The translations under genes were made by a program, and so were the position numbers. The notes beneath the pieces were generated by a model. That model made no database searches and was not told the DNA's origin. It saw only the letters and a list, made by a program, of their open reading frames with translations. This document shows positions 24,951-33,641 of a stretch of DNA of 64,000 nt, one piece after another. Source of the stretch: an uncultured Bacteriovoracaceae bacterium. GTDB taxonomy: Bacteria > Bdellovibrionota > Bacteriovoracia > Bacteriovoracales > Bacteriovoracaceae. Position 1 is the stretch's first letter. Every line of letters begins with the position of its first letter. The stretch spans positions 17,540 to 81,539 of the forward strand of contig CALHLC010000008.1 of assembly GCA_938034385.1 (NCBI GenBank). The letters run 5' to 3'.

Positions 24951-26939
24951 ATGTTTACGCTAGAATCTAAATATTCTCCCAAAGGTGATCAACCTAATGC
25001 TATCAAAGAATTAACAGAGAATTTTAAAAATGGTGAGAAATATCAAACTCTTCTAGGAGTAACCGGTTCTGGAAAAACCTTTACTATGGCCAATGTTATT
25101 AAAAACCTTGGCAAAAAAACACTGATTTTAGCTCATAATAAGACTCTTGCAGCTCAGTTATATGAGGAATTTAGAGCATATTTTCCCAATAATAGTGTTG
25201 AGTACTTTGTCTCTTATTATGATTATTATCAGCCAGAAGCTTACGTTCCAGGAAGTGATACTTATATAGAAAAAGATTCATCAGTAAATGATGATATTGA
25301 TAAATTACGGCATTCAGCGACACGTAGTTTAGTAGAAAATGAAGATGTTATTGTTGTTTCTTCAGTGAGTTGTATTTATGGAATTGGAGCTCCAGAAGAG
25401 TATGGAAATCACAGAGTAAAACTTTTTAAAGGTAATAAGATTGTTCGAAATGATTTAATCAATACTCTCATTGATATTCGATTTCAAAGAAATGACATTG
25501 ATTTTTCAAGAGGTTCATTTCGAATTCGTGGGGACTTATTAGAAGTCTTTCCAAGTAATGAAGATGAAGTAGCTATTAGAATAGAATTTTTTGATGATGA
25601 AATTGATTCGATTCACCTCGTAGATCCTTTGCGAGGAAAAATTATTAAAGAGCTAGAAAAAGTTGTAATTTATCCAACATCTCATTATGTTGTGTCTAAA
25701 GAATATCAAAAAAGAGCCATTGAAACTATAAAGACTGAACTTAGAGAAAGATTACAATTTTTAAATGGTGAAGAAAAATTAGTTGAAGCCTCTAGATTGC
25801 AGCAAAAGACATTACTTGATTTAGAAATGATGGAAGAGCTTGGGTATTGTAATGGAATTGAAAATTACTCTCGACATTTAACAGGGAGTGAACCAGGAGA
25901 ACCTCCCCCAACCTTGATTGATTTTTTTGGCGATGATTTTTTACTTATTATAGATGAGTCTCATATGACAGTTCCTCAAGTTGGTGGAATGTATAGAGGG
26001 GATAGGTCTAGAAAAGAAACTTTAGTTGAGCATGGCTTTAGACTCCCAAGTGCTCTTGATAATAGACCTCTTAACTTTCAAGAATTTGAATCTAAGTATC
26101 ACAATGTCTTATTTGTTTCAGCAACACCTGGAAATTATGAATTAGAACAAACTCAAGGAGAAGTTATAGAGCAAATTATTAGGCCTACAGGTCTGCTAGA
26201 TCCTCTCGTTGAAGTTCGTGATTCAAAAAACCAAGTAGAAGATTTCTTATTTGAAGCTAGGAAAGTTATTCGAGCTGGATTTAGAGTTTTAATTACAACT
26301 CTTACTAAAAAGTTAGCAGAGGATTTAACTGAGTATTATAAAAGTCTTGGCGTGAAAATTGAATACCTTCACTCTGATGTTGATACTCTTGATAGGGTTA
26401 AAATTCTAAGACGTTTAAGACAAGGAGACTTTGATATATTAGTAGGAATTAATCTTCTAAGAGAAGGACTAGACCTTCCAGAAGTAAGCCTTGTTGGGAT
26501 TATGGATGCTGACCGAGAAGGTTTTTTAAGATCAACAAGGGCCTTAGTTCAAACTATTGGTAGAGCAGCTAGGAATGATGAAGGGAAGGTTATTTTATAT
26601 GGTCTTGGGATAACTAAGAGTATGAAAGAGGCAATTGATGTTACTAAAGAAAGACGAGCAAAGCAGACAAAGTTTAATGAATTAAATGGAATTATTCCCA
26701 AAACAATTATGAAAGAAGTTAAAGAGGGTGTACTGGAGTCCTTGGGGAAGAGTTCAAAAAGCACGAAAAAGAAAAAGAAAGAGTATGATTTAGAACAATT
26801 ATCTAAACCTGAGATAGAAAAGATGATCATTGATGCTCAAGCTAAGATGAAAGAACATGCCAATAATCTAGAGTTTGAAGATGCTCTTGGTCTTCGAGAA
26901 GAGATTAAAGAATTAAAAAAACTTGTATTATTTTATTAA
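24951..26939 (+). CDS. uvrB: Excinuclease ABC subunit B
   Basis: UvrB is the damage-verifying helicase of nucleotide excision repair; it forms complexes with UvrA and UvrC. The 662-residue protein has SPKGDQPNAIKEL at the N-terminus, Walker A GVTGSGKTFT, the beta-hairpin region YDYYQPEAYVPGSDTYIEK, DEB-like IDESHMTVPQ, helicase motif VGINLLREGLDLPEV and QTIGRAARN. The last 40 residues (IEKMIIDAQAKMKEHANNLE) are the UVR domain that binds UvrC. There is no ribosome binding site; a -10 box lies 3 nt upstream. It overlaps the convergent phosphoesterase gene by 4 nt. Confidence 0.98.
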   Translation: MFTLESKYSPKGDQPNAIKELTENFKNGEKYQTLLGVTGSGKTFTMANVIKNLGKKTLILAHNKTLAAQLYEEFRAYFPNNSVEYFVSYYDYYQPEAYVPGSDTYIEKDSSVNDDIDKLRHSATRSLVENEDVIVVSSVSCIYGIGAPEEYGNHRVKLFKGNKIVRNDLINTLIDIRFQRNDIDFSRGSFRIRGDLLEVFPSNEDEVAIRIEFFDDEIDSIHLVDPLRGKIIKELEKVVIYPTSHYVVSKEYQKRAIETIKTELRERLQFLNGEEKLVEASRLQQKTLLDLEMMEELGYCNGIENYSRHLTGSEPGEPPPTLIDFFGDDFLLIIDESHMTVPQVGGMYRGDRSRKETLVEHGFRLPSALDNRPLNFQEFESKYHNVLFVSATPGNYELEQTQGEVIEQIIRPTGLLDPLVEVRDSKNQVEDFLFEARKVIRAGFRVLITTLTKKLAEDLTEYYKSLGVKIEYLHSDVDTLDRVKILRRLRQGDFDILVGINLLREGLDLPEVSLVGIMDADREGFLRSTRALVQTIGRAARNDEGKVILYGLGITKSMKEAIDVTKERRAKQTKFNELNGIIPKTIMKEVKEGVLESLGKSSKSTKKKKKEYDLEQLSKPEIEKMIIDAQAKMKEHANNLEFEDALGLREEIKELKKLVLFY

Positions 26940-28075
26940 GCGTTAAAAGGTCTATAAGGAGTTTGGGAATGTCCTTTCCACTCTAGTAAATCAAACGAAA
27001 CATTTCTTTGAAACTCAGATAATTCATAATCCAATTCGTTCACTTCAATTAAAACATATGTAAGAGGATATCCAGTTTTAGTAGAGAAATCTAAGCTGAT
27101 TGTTTTCGTCCAAGTTCCTGAATTAACATAAGCAGTACCGTCGTTGTAAAATCGATAAGCCGGAAAATGAGTGTGACCATTAATTAAAATCTTCGCTTCG
27201 TCATTTCCTTCGAAAAACTTTCTAGTCAATACTTCATAGTTTTCAAATAAGACTAATTCTTCACTAATATCTTTCCAGATTTTTTTTAGATTAAATTTTG
27301 ATAAATATAAACTCCAAAAACGAAACATTGCAAAATAATAAACATTGGCAAACATGAATCTGAGGGTAAAGAAAGTATCAAAGATTAATCCATTAATAAG
27401 AAAGTTTCGAATAGGAGTTATTTGATTAATATAATGCCTTTCAGCTTTAAATTTATTTAAAACAAAGTGACAATAATATGTCCCCCAAGGTGGAAGAAAA
27501 TATCTTTCCCCATCTTTACCTTCAACTACGGATTGAGCAGGGTCAAATAGGTGAGCTTTTTCATACTCATGTCCATGTTGGATGAAGACGCCTTTAGCTG
27601 CTTTGTAAGTGGTTTCTTCCCAGAAAATATTAATTTTTGATCTATTGGAAGTTGAAAAAAAACTTAAAAACTTTTCTCTAACTTTAGGAAGAATTAGTTC
27701 AGCATCATGATTCCCAATAATATAAGTAATACTTTTATTGGGAGAACATAAAAATTCATCAATAGCATCAAAGACTCTTGGGTGACCTTGATAGATAAGT
27801 TTCAATTTTTCTATTGTGGCAGTTTCACTCCAAAAATCGTCATCGAAATATTGAATATAAGGAACAGTAGCAAAGTCAATAAAATCACCATTAATGACTA
27901 AATCAATCTCTTGGTTTTCAAATTTACCTTTTGAATAATATTCAAAAAAAGCAACTAACTCATCATCGTGAAAGAAATCTTCAAGAATATTTTTTTGTCC
28001 AAAAATATATTGACCAGCACCCAGATGTGTATCTGAGATGACAAGGACAAGTTTTTTAGGTTTTTCAAAGTTCAT
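26936..28075 (-). CDS. Calcineurin-like metallophosphoesterase
   Basis: A 379-residue phosphoesterase. The five metal motifs are in order: DTHLGAG, NGDFIDF, GNHDAE, QHGHEYE and NGHTHFP, as in LpxH-like and UDP-diacylglucosamine hydrolase-type enzymes. A hydrophobic/aromatic segment (about residues 215-265) sits between motifs 4 and 5 and could associate with the membrane, which would fit a lipid-related substrate. The substrate is not determinable here. The start codon has no Shine-Dalgarno sequence; alternating TA repeats containing TATATA lie 4-6 nt upstream, another possible leaderless start. Confidence 0.85.
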   Translation of the reverse strand: MNFEKPKKLVLVISDTHLGAGQYIFGQKNILEDFFHDDELVAFFEYYSKGKFENQEIDLVINGDFIDFATVPYIQYFDDDFWSETATIEKLKLIYQGHPRVFDAIDEFLCSPNKSITYIIGNHDAELILPKVREKFLSFFSTSNRSKINIFWEETTYKAAKGVFIQHGHEYEKAHLFDPAQSVVEGKDGERYFLPPWGTYYCHFVLNKFKAERHYINQITPIRNFLINGLIFDTFFTLRFMFANVYYFAMFRFWSLYLSKFNLKKIWKDISEELVLFENYEVLTRKFFEGNDEAKILINGHTHFPAYRFYNDGTAYVNSGTWTKTISLDFSTKTGYPLTYVLIEVNELDYELSEFQRNVSFDLLEWKGHSQTPYRPFNA

Positions 28076-28138
28076 AGTGTATATATATATTGTAATTTTT
28101 AGGTTTTAATCCATCTACTACTTTTAGGACTAAATAAG

Positions 28139-28669
28139 ATGAAATCAGAGAAAATCGTAACAAGGTGTTTAATTTTAATCAGTTTAGCGGCACTGGCCTT
28201 CCTAATATGGTTAATTTATTTCAATTCTGCACCACTTAACTCTACTAATACTCCATGGCTAAAACATATGGCAGGAGTAAATGCTGGCTTTAATTTTCTT
28301 TCGGCGTGTTCACTTATTTTAGGTTTTAAGGCAATAAAATCTGGAAATAGAGAAAAACACATAAAACTTATGAAGCTCGCCTTTTTTTTCTCATTCTTAT
28401 TTTTAATTGGTTATATTATTTATCACTACTTTCATGGTGAAACGAAATTCTTATCTCAAGGCCCAGTTAGATATGTCTATTTCTTTATTTTAATAAGTCA
28501 TATTATTTTATCAGCTTTTACTCTTCCTTTGGTTTTAATAACATTTTACTATGGTCTAAGTGCTAAGTATGAAAAGCATAAGAAGATAGTGAAGTGGACA
28601 TTTCCTATTTGGTTATATGTCTCTCTTACAGGTGTAATTATTTATTTTATGTTGAAGTTTATTGGTTAG
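28139..28669 (+). CDS. DUF420 (YozB/CtaM-like) membrane protein
   Basis: A 176-residue integral membrane protein with about four to five hydrophobic helices. The pattern of conserved histidines (KHMAGVNAGFNFLSA, KHIKLMKLAFFFS, IIYHYFHGET, SHIILSA, KHKKIVKWTFPIWLYVSLTGVIIY) is that of the DUF420 family. In Firmicutes this family (CtaM) is needed for maturation of cytochrome aa3-type oxidases. No oxidase gene is adjacent here, so that role is inferred by family. AGGA lies 9 nt before the start. A bidirectional terminator follows. Confidence 0.85.
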   Translation: MKSEKIVTRCLILISLAALAFLIWLIYFNSAPLNSTNTPWLKHMAGVNAGFNFLSACSLILGFKAIKSGNREKHIKLMKLAFFFSFLFLIGYIIYHYFHGETKFLSQGPVRYVYFFILISHIILSAFTLPLVLITFYYGLSAKYEKHKKIVKWTFPIWLYVSLTGVIIYFMLKFIG

Positions 28670-28685
28670 AAATTGGGAATAAAAA

Positions 28686-28711
28686 AAGCATCTAAATCTA
28701 GATGCTTTTTA
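28686..28711. terminator. Bidirectional terminator between the DUF420 gene and rpsT
   Basis: The stem is GCATCT (28689-28694) paired with AGATGC (28701-28706), extended by flanking A and T runs on both sides, with a 6-nt loop. The symmetry allows termination from both convergent genes. Confidence 0.85.
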
Positions 28712-28733
28712 ATTATAAAAATTTAAAGAAAAT

Positions 28734-28994
28734 TTATATTTTGTTAACTCTAGAAGCTAATCTAGATGTTAATCTAGCTGCAGTCTTTTTATTCATTGCA
28801 CTAGATTTTGAAACTTTAGATAAAAGTGATTGAGCTTTAGTATATAAACCAAGTGCTATCTCTTTATTCCCTTCAGAAACTGCCTTATCTAATTTTTTAA
28901 TAGCAGTTCTCATTGCTGATTTTTTCATTCTATTGATTGCTCGTCTTTTTGTATTTTGTCTTGCTCTTTTCGCTGCTGATTTGTGATTTGCCAA
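28734..28994 (-). CDS. rpsT: 30S ribosomal protein S20
   Basis: S20 is a primary 16S rRNA-binding protein. The 86-residue product has the typical start ANHKSAAKRARQ and the helical KNA-type repeats (SAMRTAIKKLDKAV, MNKKTAARLTSRLA). The start codon is TTG, preceded by AAAGGAG at a normal distance. E. coli rpsT also starts with UUG, and there the weak start takes part in autogenous control. A single-gene unit with its own terminator. Confidence 0.97.
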   Translation of the reverse strand: MANHKSAAKRARQNTKRRAINRMKKSAMRTAIKKLDKAVSEGNKEIALGLYTKAQSLLSKVSKSSAMNKKTAARLTSRLASRVNKI

Positions 28995-29026
28995 AACAAT
29001 ACTCCTTTGCTTTCTGTAAGATGGTT

Positions 29027-29032
29027 ATTATA
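29027..29032 (-). promoter_or_regulatory. -10 box of rpsT
   Basis: A perfect TATAAT lies on the minus strand, 32 bp upstream of the TTG start codon. I do not find a convincing -35 hexamer at 16-18 bp, so this is supported by the -10 only. Confidence 0.5.
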
Positions 29033-29068
29033 CTCAATCTTATTTTTAATGGTTTTTTATGTTAGATC

Positions 29069-29091
29069 AGACAATTTGACAAGCATTGTCT
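29069..29091. promoter_or_regulatory. Inverted repeat between rpsT and the beta-oxidation operon
   Basis: AGACAAT (29069-29075) and ATTGTCT (29085-29091) form perfect 7-bp arms around a 9-bp spacer, about 50 bp upstream of the hydroxyacyl-CoA dehydrogenase gene. The size and spacing suit a dimeric repressor such as a TetR-type fatty-acid regulator. No such regulator is encoded in the window. Confidence 0.5.
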
Positions 29092-29140
29092 AAAAATAGC
29101 GCGGATAGTCATAAATGATCTATTTTTTAAAAGGACTCTC

Positions 29141-29995
29141 ATGTTAGAAAATATCAAAACTATTGGAATTGTAGGAGCTGGTCAGATGGGGCGAGGGATC
29201 GCTCAGGTTGCGGCCATGACTGGTTATTCAACTATTCTATTCGATATTTCTGAAGACTCTCTAGAGACGGCTTTTGCCAATATTACAAAACAACTCAATC
29301 GTGGACTTGAAAAAGGAAAATGGGATCAAAATCTTGTGGACTCGACAATGAGTAAGCTTACTAGAGCTACTGATATGAATGCTCTCAGTGATTGCGATAT
29401 CGTTATAGAGGCAGCAACAGAGAATAAAAAAATTAAATTTGATATCTTTAAAAAGCTTGATGAAGTCTGTAAGCCAGAATGTATTCTTGCAAGTAACACT
29501 TCATCGATTTCAATTTCTGAGATTGCTAGTCATACGGACAGAGAAGATAGAGTAGTGGGAATGCATTTTATGAATCCAGTGCCAGTGATGAAACTTGTAG
29601 AAGGCATTAGAGGAGATAAAACAGATGAGAAGATTTTTAATATTACAGCTGATCTTGCTGAGAGTATGGGAAAAGTATTTGTTCGATCAAATGATGCTCC
29701 TGGATTTATTGTAAATAGAGTTTTAATGCCCATGATTAATGAAGCTATCTTTGCTGTTCATGATGGGGTTGCAAGTGCTGAAGATGTAGACGCAGCAATG
29801 AAGCTTGGAACGAATCAACCTATGGGCCCATTAGTCCTTGCTGACTTTATAGGTCTTGATACTTGTCTAGCAATTATGAATGTTCTCTACGATGGTTTTA
29901 AAACTGAAAAATATAAACCTTGTCCCTTGCTTGAGCAATATGTAAGTGAAGGGCGATTAGGTAGAAAAGTAAAACACGGATTTTATAAATATTAG
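29141..29995 (+). CDS. 3-hydroxyacyl-CoA (3-hydroxybutyryl-CoA) dehydrogenase
   Basis: This enzyme interconverts 3-hydroxyacyl-CoA and 3-oxoacyl-CoA using NAD(P). The 284-residue stand-alone form resembles Hbd/PaaH/FadB2. IGIVGAGQMGRGIAQVAA is the NAD-binding motif, ASNTSSISISEIA and GMHFMNPVPVMKLVE surround the catalytic histidine, and DAPGFIVNRVLMP with the C-terminal GRLGRKVKHGFY are diagnostic. AAAGGA precedes the start. It is followed after 8 nt by an acyl-CoA dehydrogenase, so the two steps of short-chain acyl-CoA oxidation are co-transcribed. Confidence 0.95.
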   Translation: MLENIKTIGIVGAGQMGRGIAQVAAMTGYSTILFDISEDSLETAFANITKQLNRGLEKGKWDQNLVDSTMSKLTRATDMNALSDCDIVIEAATENKKIKFDIFKKLDEVCKPECILASNTSSISISEIASHTDREDRVVGMHFMNPVPVMKLVEGIRGDKTDEKIFNITADLAESMGKVFVRSNDAPGFIVNRVLMPMINEAIFAVHDGVASAEDVDAAMKLGTNQPMGPLVLADFIGLDTCLAIMNVLYDGFKTEKYKPCPLLEQYVSEGRLGRKVKHGFYKY

Positions 29996-30003
29996 GAATA
30001 GAT

Positions 30004-31146
30004 ATGTTATTAGATGAGAATTATGTAGAACTAAAAGATTTAGCAAAAAAGTTTTCTGACTCAGAAGTTGGACCTATTGCGATGAGTATAGATCATGAAG
30101 GAAAAATTCCTGCGGAGCTTATCAAAAAACTTGGAGAGACTGGATTTTTAGGGACTTTTATTCCTGAAGAATATGGTGGAGCCGGAATGGACTATATGGA
30201 TTACTCCATTGTAGTTGAAGAGTTATCAAGAAATTGTGCCTCTACAGGAGTTTTAGTTTCTGCTCATAGTTCATTATGTATGTGGCCTATTTTAAACTTT
30301 GGAACTGATGATCAAAAAAAGAAATATCTTCCAGGCCTTGCTAGTGGTGAAAAAATTGGGTGCTTTTGCTTGAGTGAACCAAATGCTGGATCTGATGCTG
30401 GCTCGTTAACAACTATGGCTGAAGATAAAGGTGATCATTGGGAATTAAATGGTGTGAAAAATTGGATCACTAATGGAAAAGAGGCTGGAGTTGCCATTGT
30501 ATTTGCAAAGACAAAAAAGACTGATGATTATAAAGGTATCTCTGCTTTCATTGTTGATACTGATTATCCAGGTTGGAATATTATAAAAATTGAAGAAAAG
30601 CTTGGAATTAAAGGTTCTTCAACAGCTCAAATAGCTCTAGATAAAGTAAAAGTTCCAAAAGATAACTTACTCGGAACTCCAGAAAAAGGCTTTAGAGTTG
30701 CCATGGCCACTCTTGATGGTGGAAGAATTGGAATAGCTGCTCAGGCCTTAGGGATTGCTCAAGGAGCATTTAATTACGCTCTTAATTATTCCAATGAGAG
30801 AGTTCAATTTGGAAAGCCAATTAGTGCACTTCAAGGAATTCAGTTTATATTAGCAGATATGAGTACGAAAATTGCAGCATCTAGATTACTTATCTATGAT
30901 GCTAGTCATAGAAAGAATATGAAAATACCTTATTCTCTACAATCAGCTCATGCAAAGTTATTTGCAGCAGAAGCAGCTATGTGGATTAGTACTAAGGCCA
31001 TTCAAGTTTGTGGTGGGAATGGGTATACGAAAGAATATCCTGTAGAGAGATTTTTTAGAGATGCAAAGATTACGGAAATCTATGAAGGGACCTCTGAAAT
31101 CCAAAGGATAGTAATAGCAGCAAATGAATTAAAAGGATTAAAATAA
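30004..31146 (+). CDS. Acyl-CoA dehydrogenase (short-chain/butyryl-CoA type)
   Basis: A FAD enzyme that introduces the alpha-beta double bond into acyl-CoA. The 380 residues cover the three ACAD domains: N-terminal helical, beta domain with CFCLSEPNAGSDAGSL and NGVKNWITNG, and C-terminal helical with ERVQFGKPISALQGIQF, QVCGGNGYTKEYPVERFFRDAKI and EIYEGTSEIQR, which holds the catalytic glutamate. The sequence looks most like butyryl-CoA dehydrogenases. It overlaps the next gene by one base (TAATG). Confidence 0.95.
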   Translation: MLLDENYVELKDLAKKFSDSEVGPIAMSIDHEGKIPAELIKKLGETGFLGTFIPEEYGGAGMDYMDYSIVVEELSRNCASTGVLVSAHSSLCMWPILNFGTDDQKKKYLPGLASGEKIGCFCLSEPNAGSDAGSLTTMAEDKGDHWELNGVKNWITNGKEAGVAIVFAKTKKTDDYKGISAFIVDTDYPGWNIIKIEEKLGIKGSSTAQIALDKVKVPKDNLLGTPEKGFRVAMATLDGGRIGIAAQALGIAQGAFNYALNYSNERVQFGKPISALQGIQFILADMSTKIAASRLLIYDASHRKNMKIPYSLQSAHAKLFAAEAAMWISTKAIQVCGGNGYTKEYPVERFFRDAKITEIYEGTSEIQRIVIAANELKGLK

Positions 31147-31958
31147 TGGCCAAGAAGAAAAAAGCTAAGAAAAAAGTAGCAAAGAAAAAGACTAAGAAAA
31201 AAGTAGCGAAGAAAAAGACTAAGAAAAAAGTAGCGAAGAAAAAGACTAAGAAAAAAGTAGCTAAAAAGAAGGCTAAGAAGAAAGTTGCGAAAAAAGCTAA
31301 GAAAAAAGTAGCTAAGAAGGCTAAAAAGAAAGCTAAGAAAAAAATAGCCAAGAAAGCTAAAAAGAAAGCCAAGAAAAAAGTAGCAAAAAAAGCTAAAAAG
31401 AAAGCAAAGAAAAAAGTAGCTAAGAAGAAAGCTAAGAAAAAAGTAACGAAAAAGAAAGTTGTAAAAGTAAAAAAGTTAACTAAAAAAGAGTTAAAAGAGA
31501 TAGCTAAGCAGCAAGCAATTAAAGAAGCAGAGGAATTCAAAGCAAAAGAATTACGTGAAGGATATGTGAGAAACCTTGCTGATTTTTTTAATTGGCAAGA
31601 TTACCAAGAATCAATTGCAACTTTAGAGTTATTTACTCCTAATGATGATGAGTGTTTAGAAAGTGGATGTGAAAACATCAGATCAACGGGAATGTTTTGT
31701 CGACTTCATTATGTAAAAAATTGGAAAGATATTATAGGGAAAAAGGATATTTTAAAGTCTGGAAAGTTACAGGGATATATCCAAGAACTTATTCAAACGA
31801 ATAAAATACACCTAGTTGAAAGTATGCTTAATGATCTAAGAGATCCTGTTTCATTTAGACAGGCATTGATTGATTTGAAAATCATCGAAGACTTTGATCT
31901 TGATGAATTTGAAGGGATCGATGATGGTGATGATTTAGATGACTTTGGAATGGTTTAA
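31146..31958 (+). CDS. Lysine/alanine-rich protein with C-terminal Cys-His motif
   Basis: A 270-residue protein in two parts. Residues 1-105 are almost only Lys, Ala, Val and Thr in a tandem repeat of KKKVAKKKT type, like histone H1-like bacterial proteins, and should bind nucleic acid. The remaining 165 residues form a separate domain containing CLESGC and then MFCRLHYVKNW, a C-x4-C-x9-C-x2-H arrangement that could bind zinc, and an acidic tail (DEFEGIDDGDDLDDFG). The start codon overlaps the stop of the acyl-CoA dehydrogenase gene, so it is translated from the same mRNA. I do not recognise the C-terminal domain. A nucleoid-associated or RNA polymerase-associated role is possible but unproven. 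Confidence 0.75.
   Translation: MAKKKKAKKKVAKKKTKKKVAKKKTKKKVAKKKTKKKVAKKKAKKKVAKKAKKKVAKKAKKKAKKKIAKKAKKKAKKKVAKKAKKKAKKKVAKKKAKKKVTKKKVVKVKKLTKKELKEIAKQQAIKEAEEFKAKELREGYVRNLADFFNWQDYQESIATLELFTPNDDECLESGCENIRSTGMFCRLHYVKNWKDIIGKKDILKSGKLQGYIQELIQTNKIHLVESMLNDLRDPVSFRQALIDLKIIEDFDLDEFEGIDDGDDLDDFGMV
31164..31260 (+). repeat. 27-bp tandem repeat in the lysine-rich gene
   Basis: About three and a half near-identical 27-bp units encode the repeated KKKVAKKKT peptide. The units differ by only one or two bases, which suggests recent expansion. Confidence 0.8.
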
Positions 31959-31961
31959 GAA

Positions 31962-32414
31962 TTAAGATTCTCTTAGGATTTCTTCTGTCTTGATGGAAAG
32001 AGAAATATTTTCTCTGGTTATTTTATAATGATATTTTTCTTTCCTAAAATCATATTCTGTCCATCTAAGTAAATACTCGAAGTCTTTTTGGTTCTCACTT
32101 ATATCTTTAAAAATAATTCCAGCGATATCTAAAACTGAATCTTTTGCCTTTTTAAACTCTCTTTCCGAATTTTTTTCTTTTTCACTTAAATCTTTTGAAA
32201 TAAAAAGAGAAATAGGAGACTTGAGTTCTTCCTCAGGAACGTAAGAAATAATAATGACTAATTCATCAACATGATGAAAGCCAAAACTTTGGATACTTGC
32301 ACTACTGAAATCTAGCTTTTCTTTAAAATATTCTCCAAAGCTTTGAGAGATAGATTGACGCCATTGTTTAGGAAGTTCAATCCCTGTAATCTCTTCATAT
32401 TTTCTAAAGAACAT
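31962..32414 (-). CDS. Hypothetical protein
   Basis: A 150-residue, probably cytoplasmic protein with no signal peptide or membrane segment. It looks alpha/beta (VDELVIIISYVPEEEL, then ISLFISKDLSEKEK, a charged helix, and a C-terminal YHYKITRENISLSIKTEEIL strand pair). I recognise no family. AAGGAAA precedes the start. It lies convergent with the lysine-rich gene, 3 nt apart, and divergent from the thiolase gene. Confidence 0.6.
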   Translation of the reverse strand: MFFRKYEEITGIELPKQWRQSISQSFGEYFKEKLDFSSASIQSFGFHHVDELVIIISYVPEEELKSPISLFISKDLSEKEKNSEREFKKAKDSVLDIAGIIFKDISENQKDFEYLLRWTEYDFRKEKYHYKITRENISLSIKTEEILRES

Positions 32415-32486
32415 AATATTTCCTTTTCTTTATTCTTAGCATAAGATTGTCTACATCAAGAGAGCTTTTTTAGTAAAGGATATTTC

Positions 32487-33641
32487 ATGACTGTTTATAT
32501 TTTAGAGGGAAAAAGAACTCCTCAAGGATCTTTTTTAGGAAATTTATCACCATTGAGTGCTCCGGAGCTTGCAAGCTTTCCTATTAAGGACTGTTTGAAG
32601 TCAGCAGAAGTCTCAGATGTAGATCAAGTCTATATGGGCCAAGTTCTTCAAGCAGGAGTTGGACAAGCTCCAGCAAGACAAGCTGCTTTAAAAGCAGGCC
32701 TTCCAGAGTCTGTACCTTGTGTCACAGTTAATAAAGTTTGTGGATCTGGATTACAAGCAATTATAGATGGAGCTAGGTCTATCATGGTTGGAGATCATGA
32801 TTTAGTTATAAGCGGCGGGATGGAGAGTATGTCTAATGCTCCACATTTAATTGACGGCTATAGATCAGGGAAAAAACTTGGTAATCAAACTCTTAAAGAT
32901 TCAATGGTAAATGATGGCCTTTGGGATCCATATACTAATAGACATATGGGAAGTTGTGCAGAGGAATGTGTGAGTAAATATGATTTCTCAAGAGAACAAT
33001 TAGATGATTTTTCGATTGAATCATTTAAGAGAGCTCAAAACGCTCAAGCACAAAATCTTTTCGATTCTGAAATTTCACCAGTACTTATTAAGTCTAGAAA
33101 AGGTGAGGTTGAAGTTTCTCAAGATGAAGGACCAGCTAAAGCAAATTTTGAAAAAATGAAGACTCTAAGACCAGTCTTTGATAAAGAAGGTGCAATTACA
33201 GCAGCCAATGCTTCTACATTAAATGATGGAGCTGCCAGTTTATTATTAAGCTCAGAAAAATTTAAAGATAAAGCAAAGTTCAAAATTGTATCTTGGGCCT
33301 CTCATGCCCAAAACCCTACTTGGTTTACAACAGCTCCAGTAAAAGCGATGGAGAAAAATTTAGAAAAATCAGGTTTAAAAGTAGAAGACATCGATTTCTT
33401 TGAAATCAATGAAGCTTTTGCTGCAGTCACTATGGCAGCGATGAAAGATTTATCTATCGATCATAAGAAAGTGAATATTTATGGAGGTGCTGTAAGTCTT
33501 GGTCATCCTATTGGATGCTCTGGAGCGAGACTGGTTGTAACTTTGATGAATGTTCTTGAAAAAAATAATGCAAAAAGAGGTTTAGCAAGTTTATGCATTG
33601 GAGGCGGAGAGGCCTTAAGTATTATAATCGAGCGGATCTAA
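32487..33641 (+). CDS. Acetyl-CoA C-acetyltransferase (thiolase)
   Basis: Thiolase condenses two acetyl-CoA or cleaves 3-ketoacyl-CoA. The 384-residue protein has the nucleophile C85 in NKVCGSGLQA, ISGGMESMSNAPH, the EINEAFAAV motif, and GHPIGCSGAR with the second active cysteine. Together with the dehydrogenases 2-3 kb upstream it completes a short-chain beta-oxidation or butyrate-type pathway; an enoyl-CoA hydratase is not in the window. AAAGGA precedes the start. The 3' end overlaps the convergent gene by 20 nt. Confidence 0.95.
   Translation: MTVYILEGKRTPQGSFLGNLSPLSAPELASFPIKDCLKSAEVSDVDQVYMGQVLQAGVGQAPARQAALKAGLPESVPCVTVNKVCGSGLQAIIDGARSIMVGDHDLVISGGMESMSNAPHLIDGYRSGKKLGNQTLKDSMVNDGLWDPYTNRHMGSCAEECVSKYDFSREQLDDFSIESFKRAQNAQAQNLFDSEISPVLIKSRKGEVEVSQDEGPAKANFEKMKTLRPVFDKEGAITAANASTLNDGAASLLLSSEKFKDKAKFKIVSWASHAQNPTWFTTAPVKAMEKNLEKSGLKVEDIDFFEINEAFAAVTMAAMKDLSIDHKKVNIYGGAVSLGHPIGCSGARLVVTLMNVLEKNNAKRGLASLCIGGGEALSIIIERI

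Noticed and set aside
29076..29081. TTGACA as a -35 box for the hydroxyacyl-CoA dehydrogenase operon
   Set aside because: No -10-like hexamer lies 16-18 bp downstream. The hexamer lies inside the inverted repeat instead.
31070..31540. Open frame of 156 codons on the minus strand, rich in Phe
   Set aside because: It is the antisense shadow of the lysine-repeat gene; the composition is only the complement of AAA/AAG codons.
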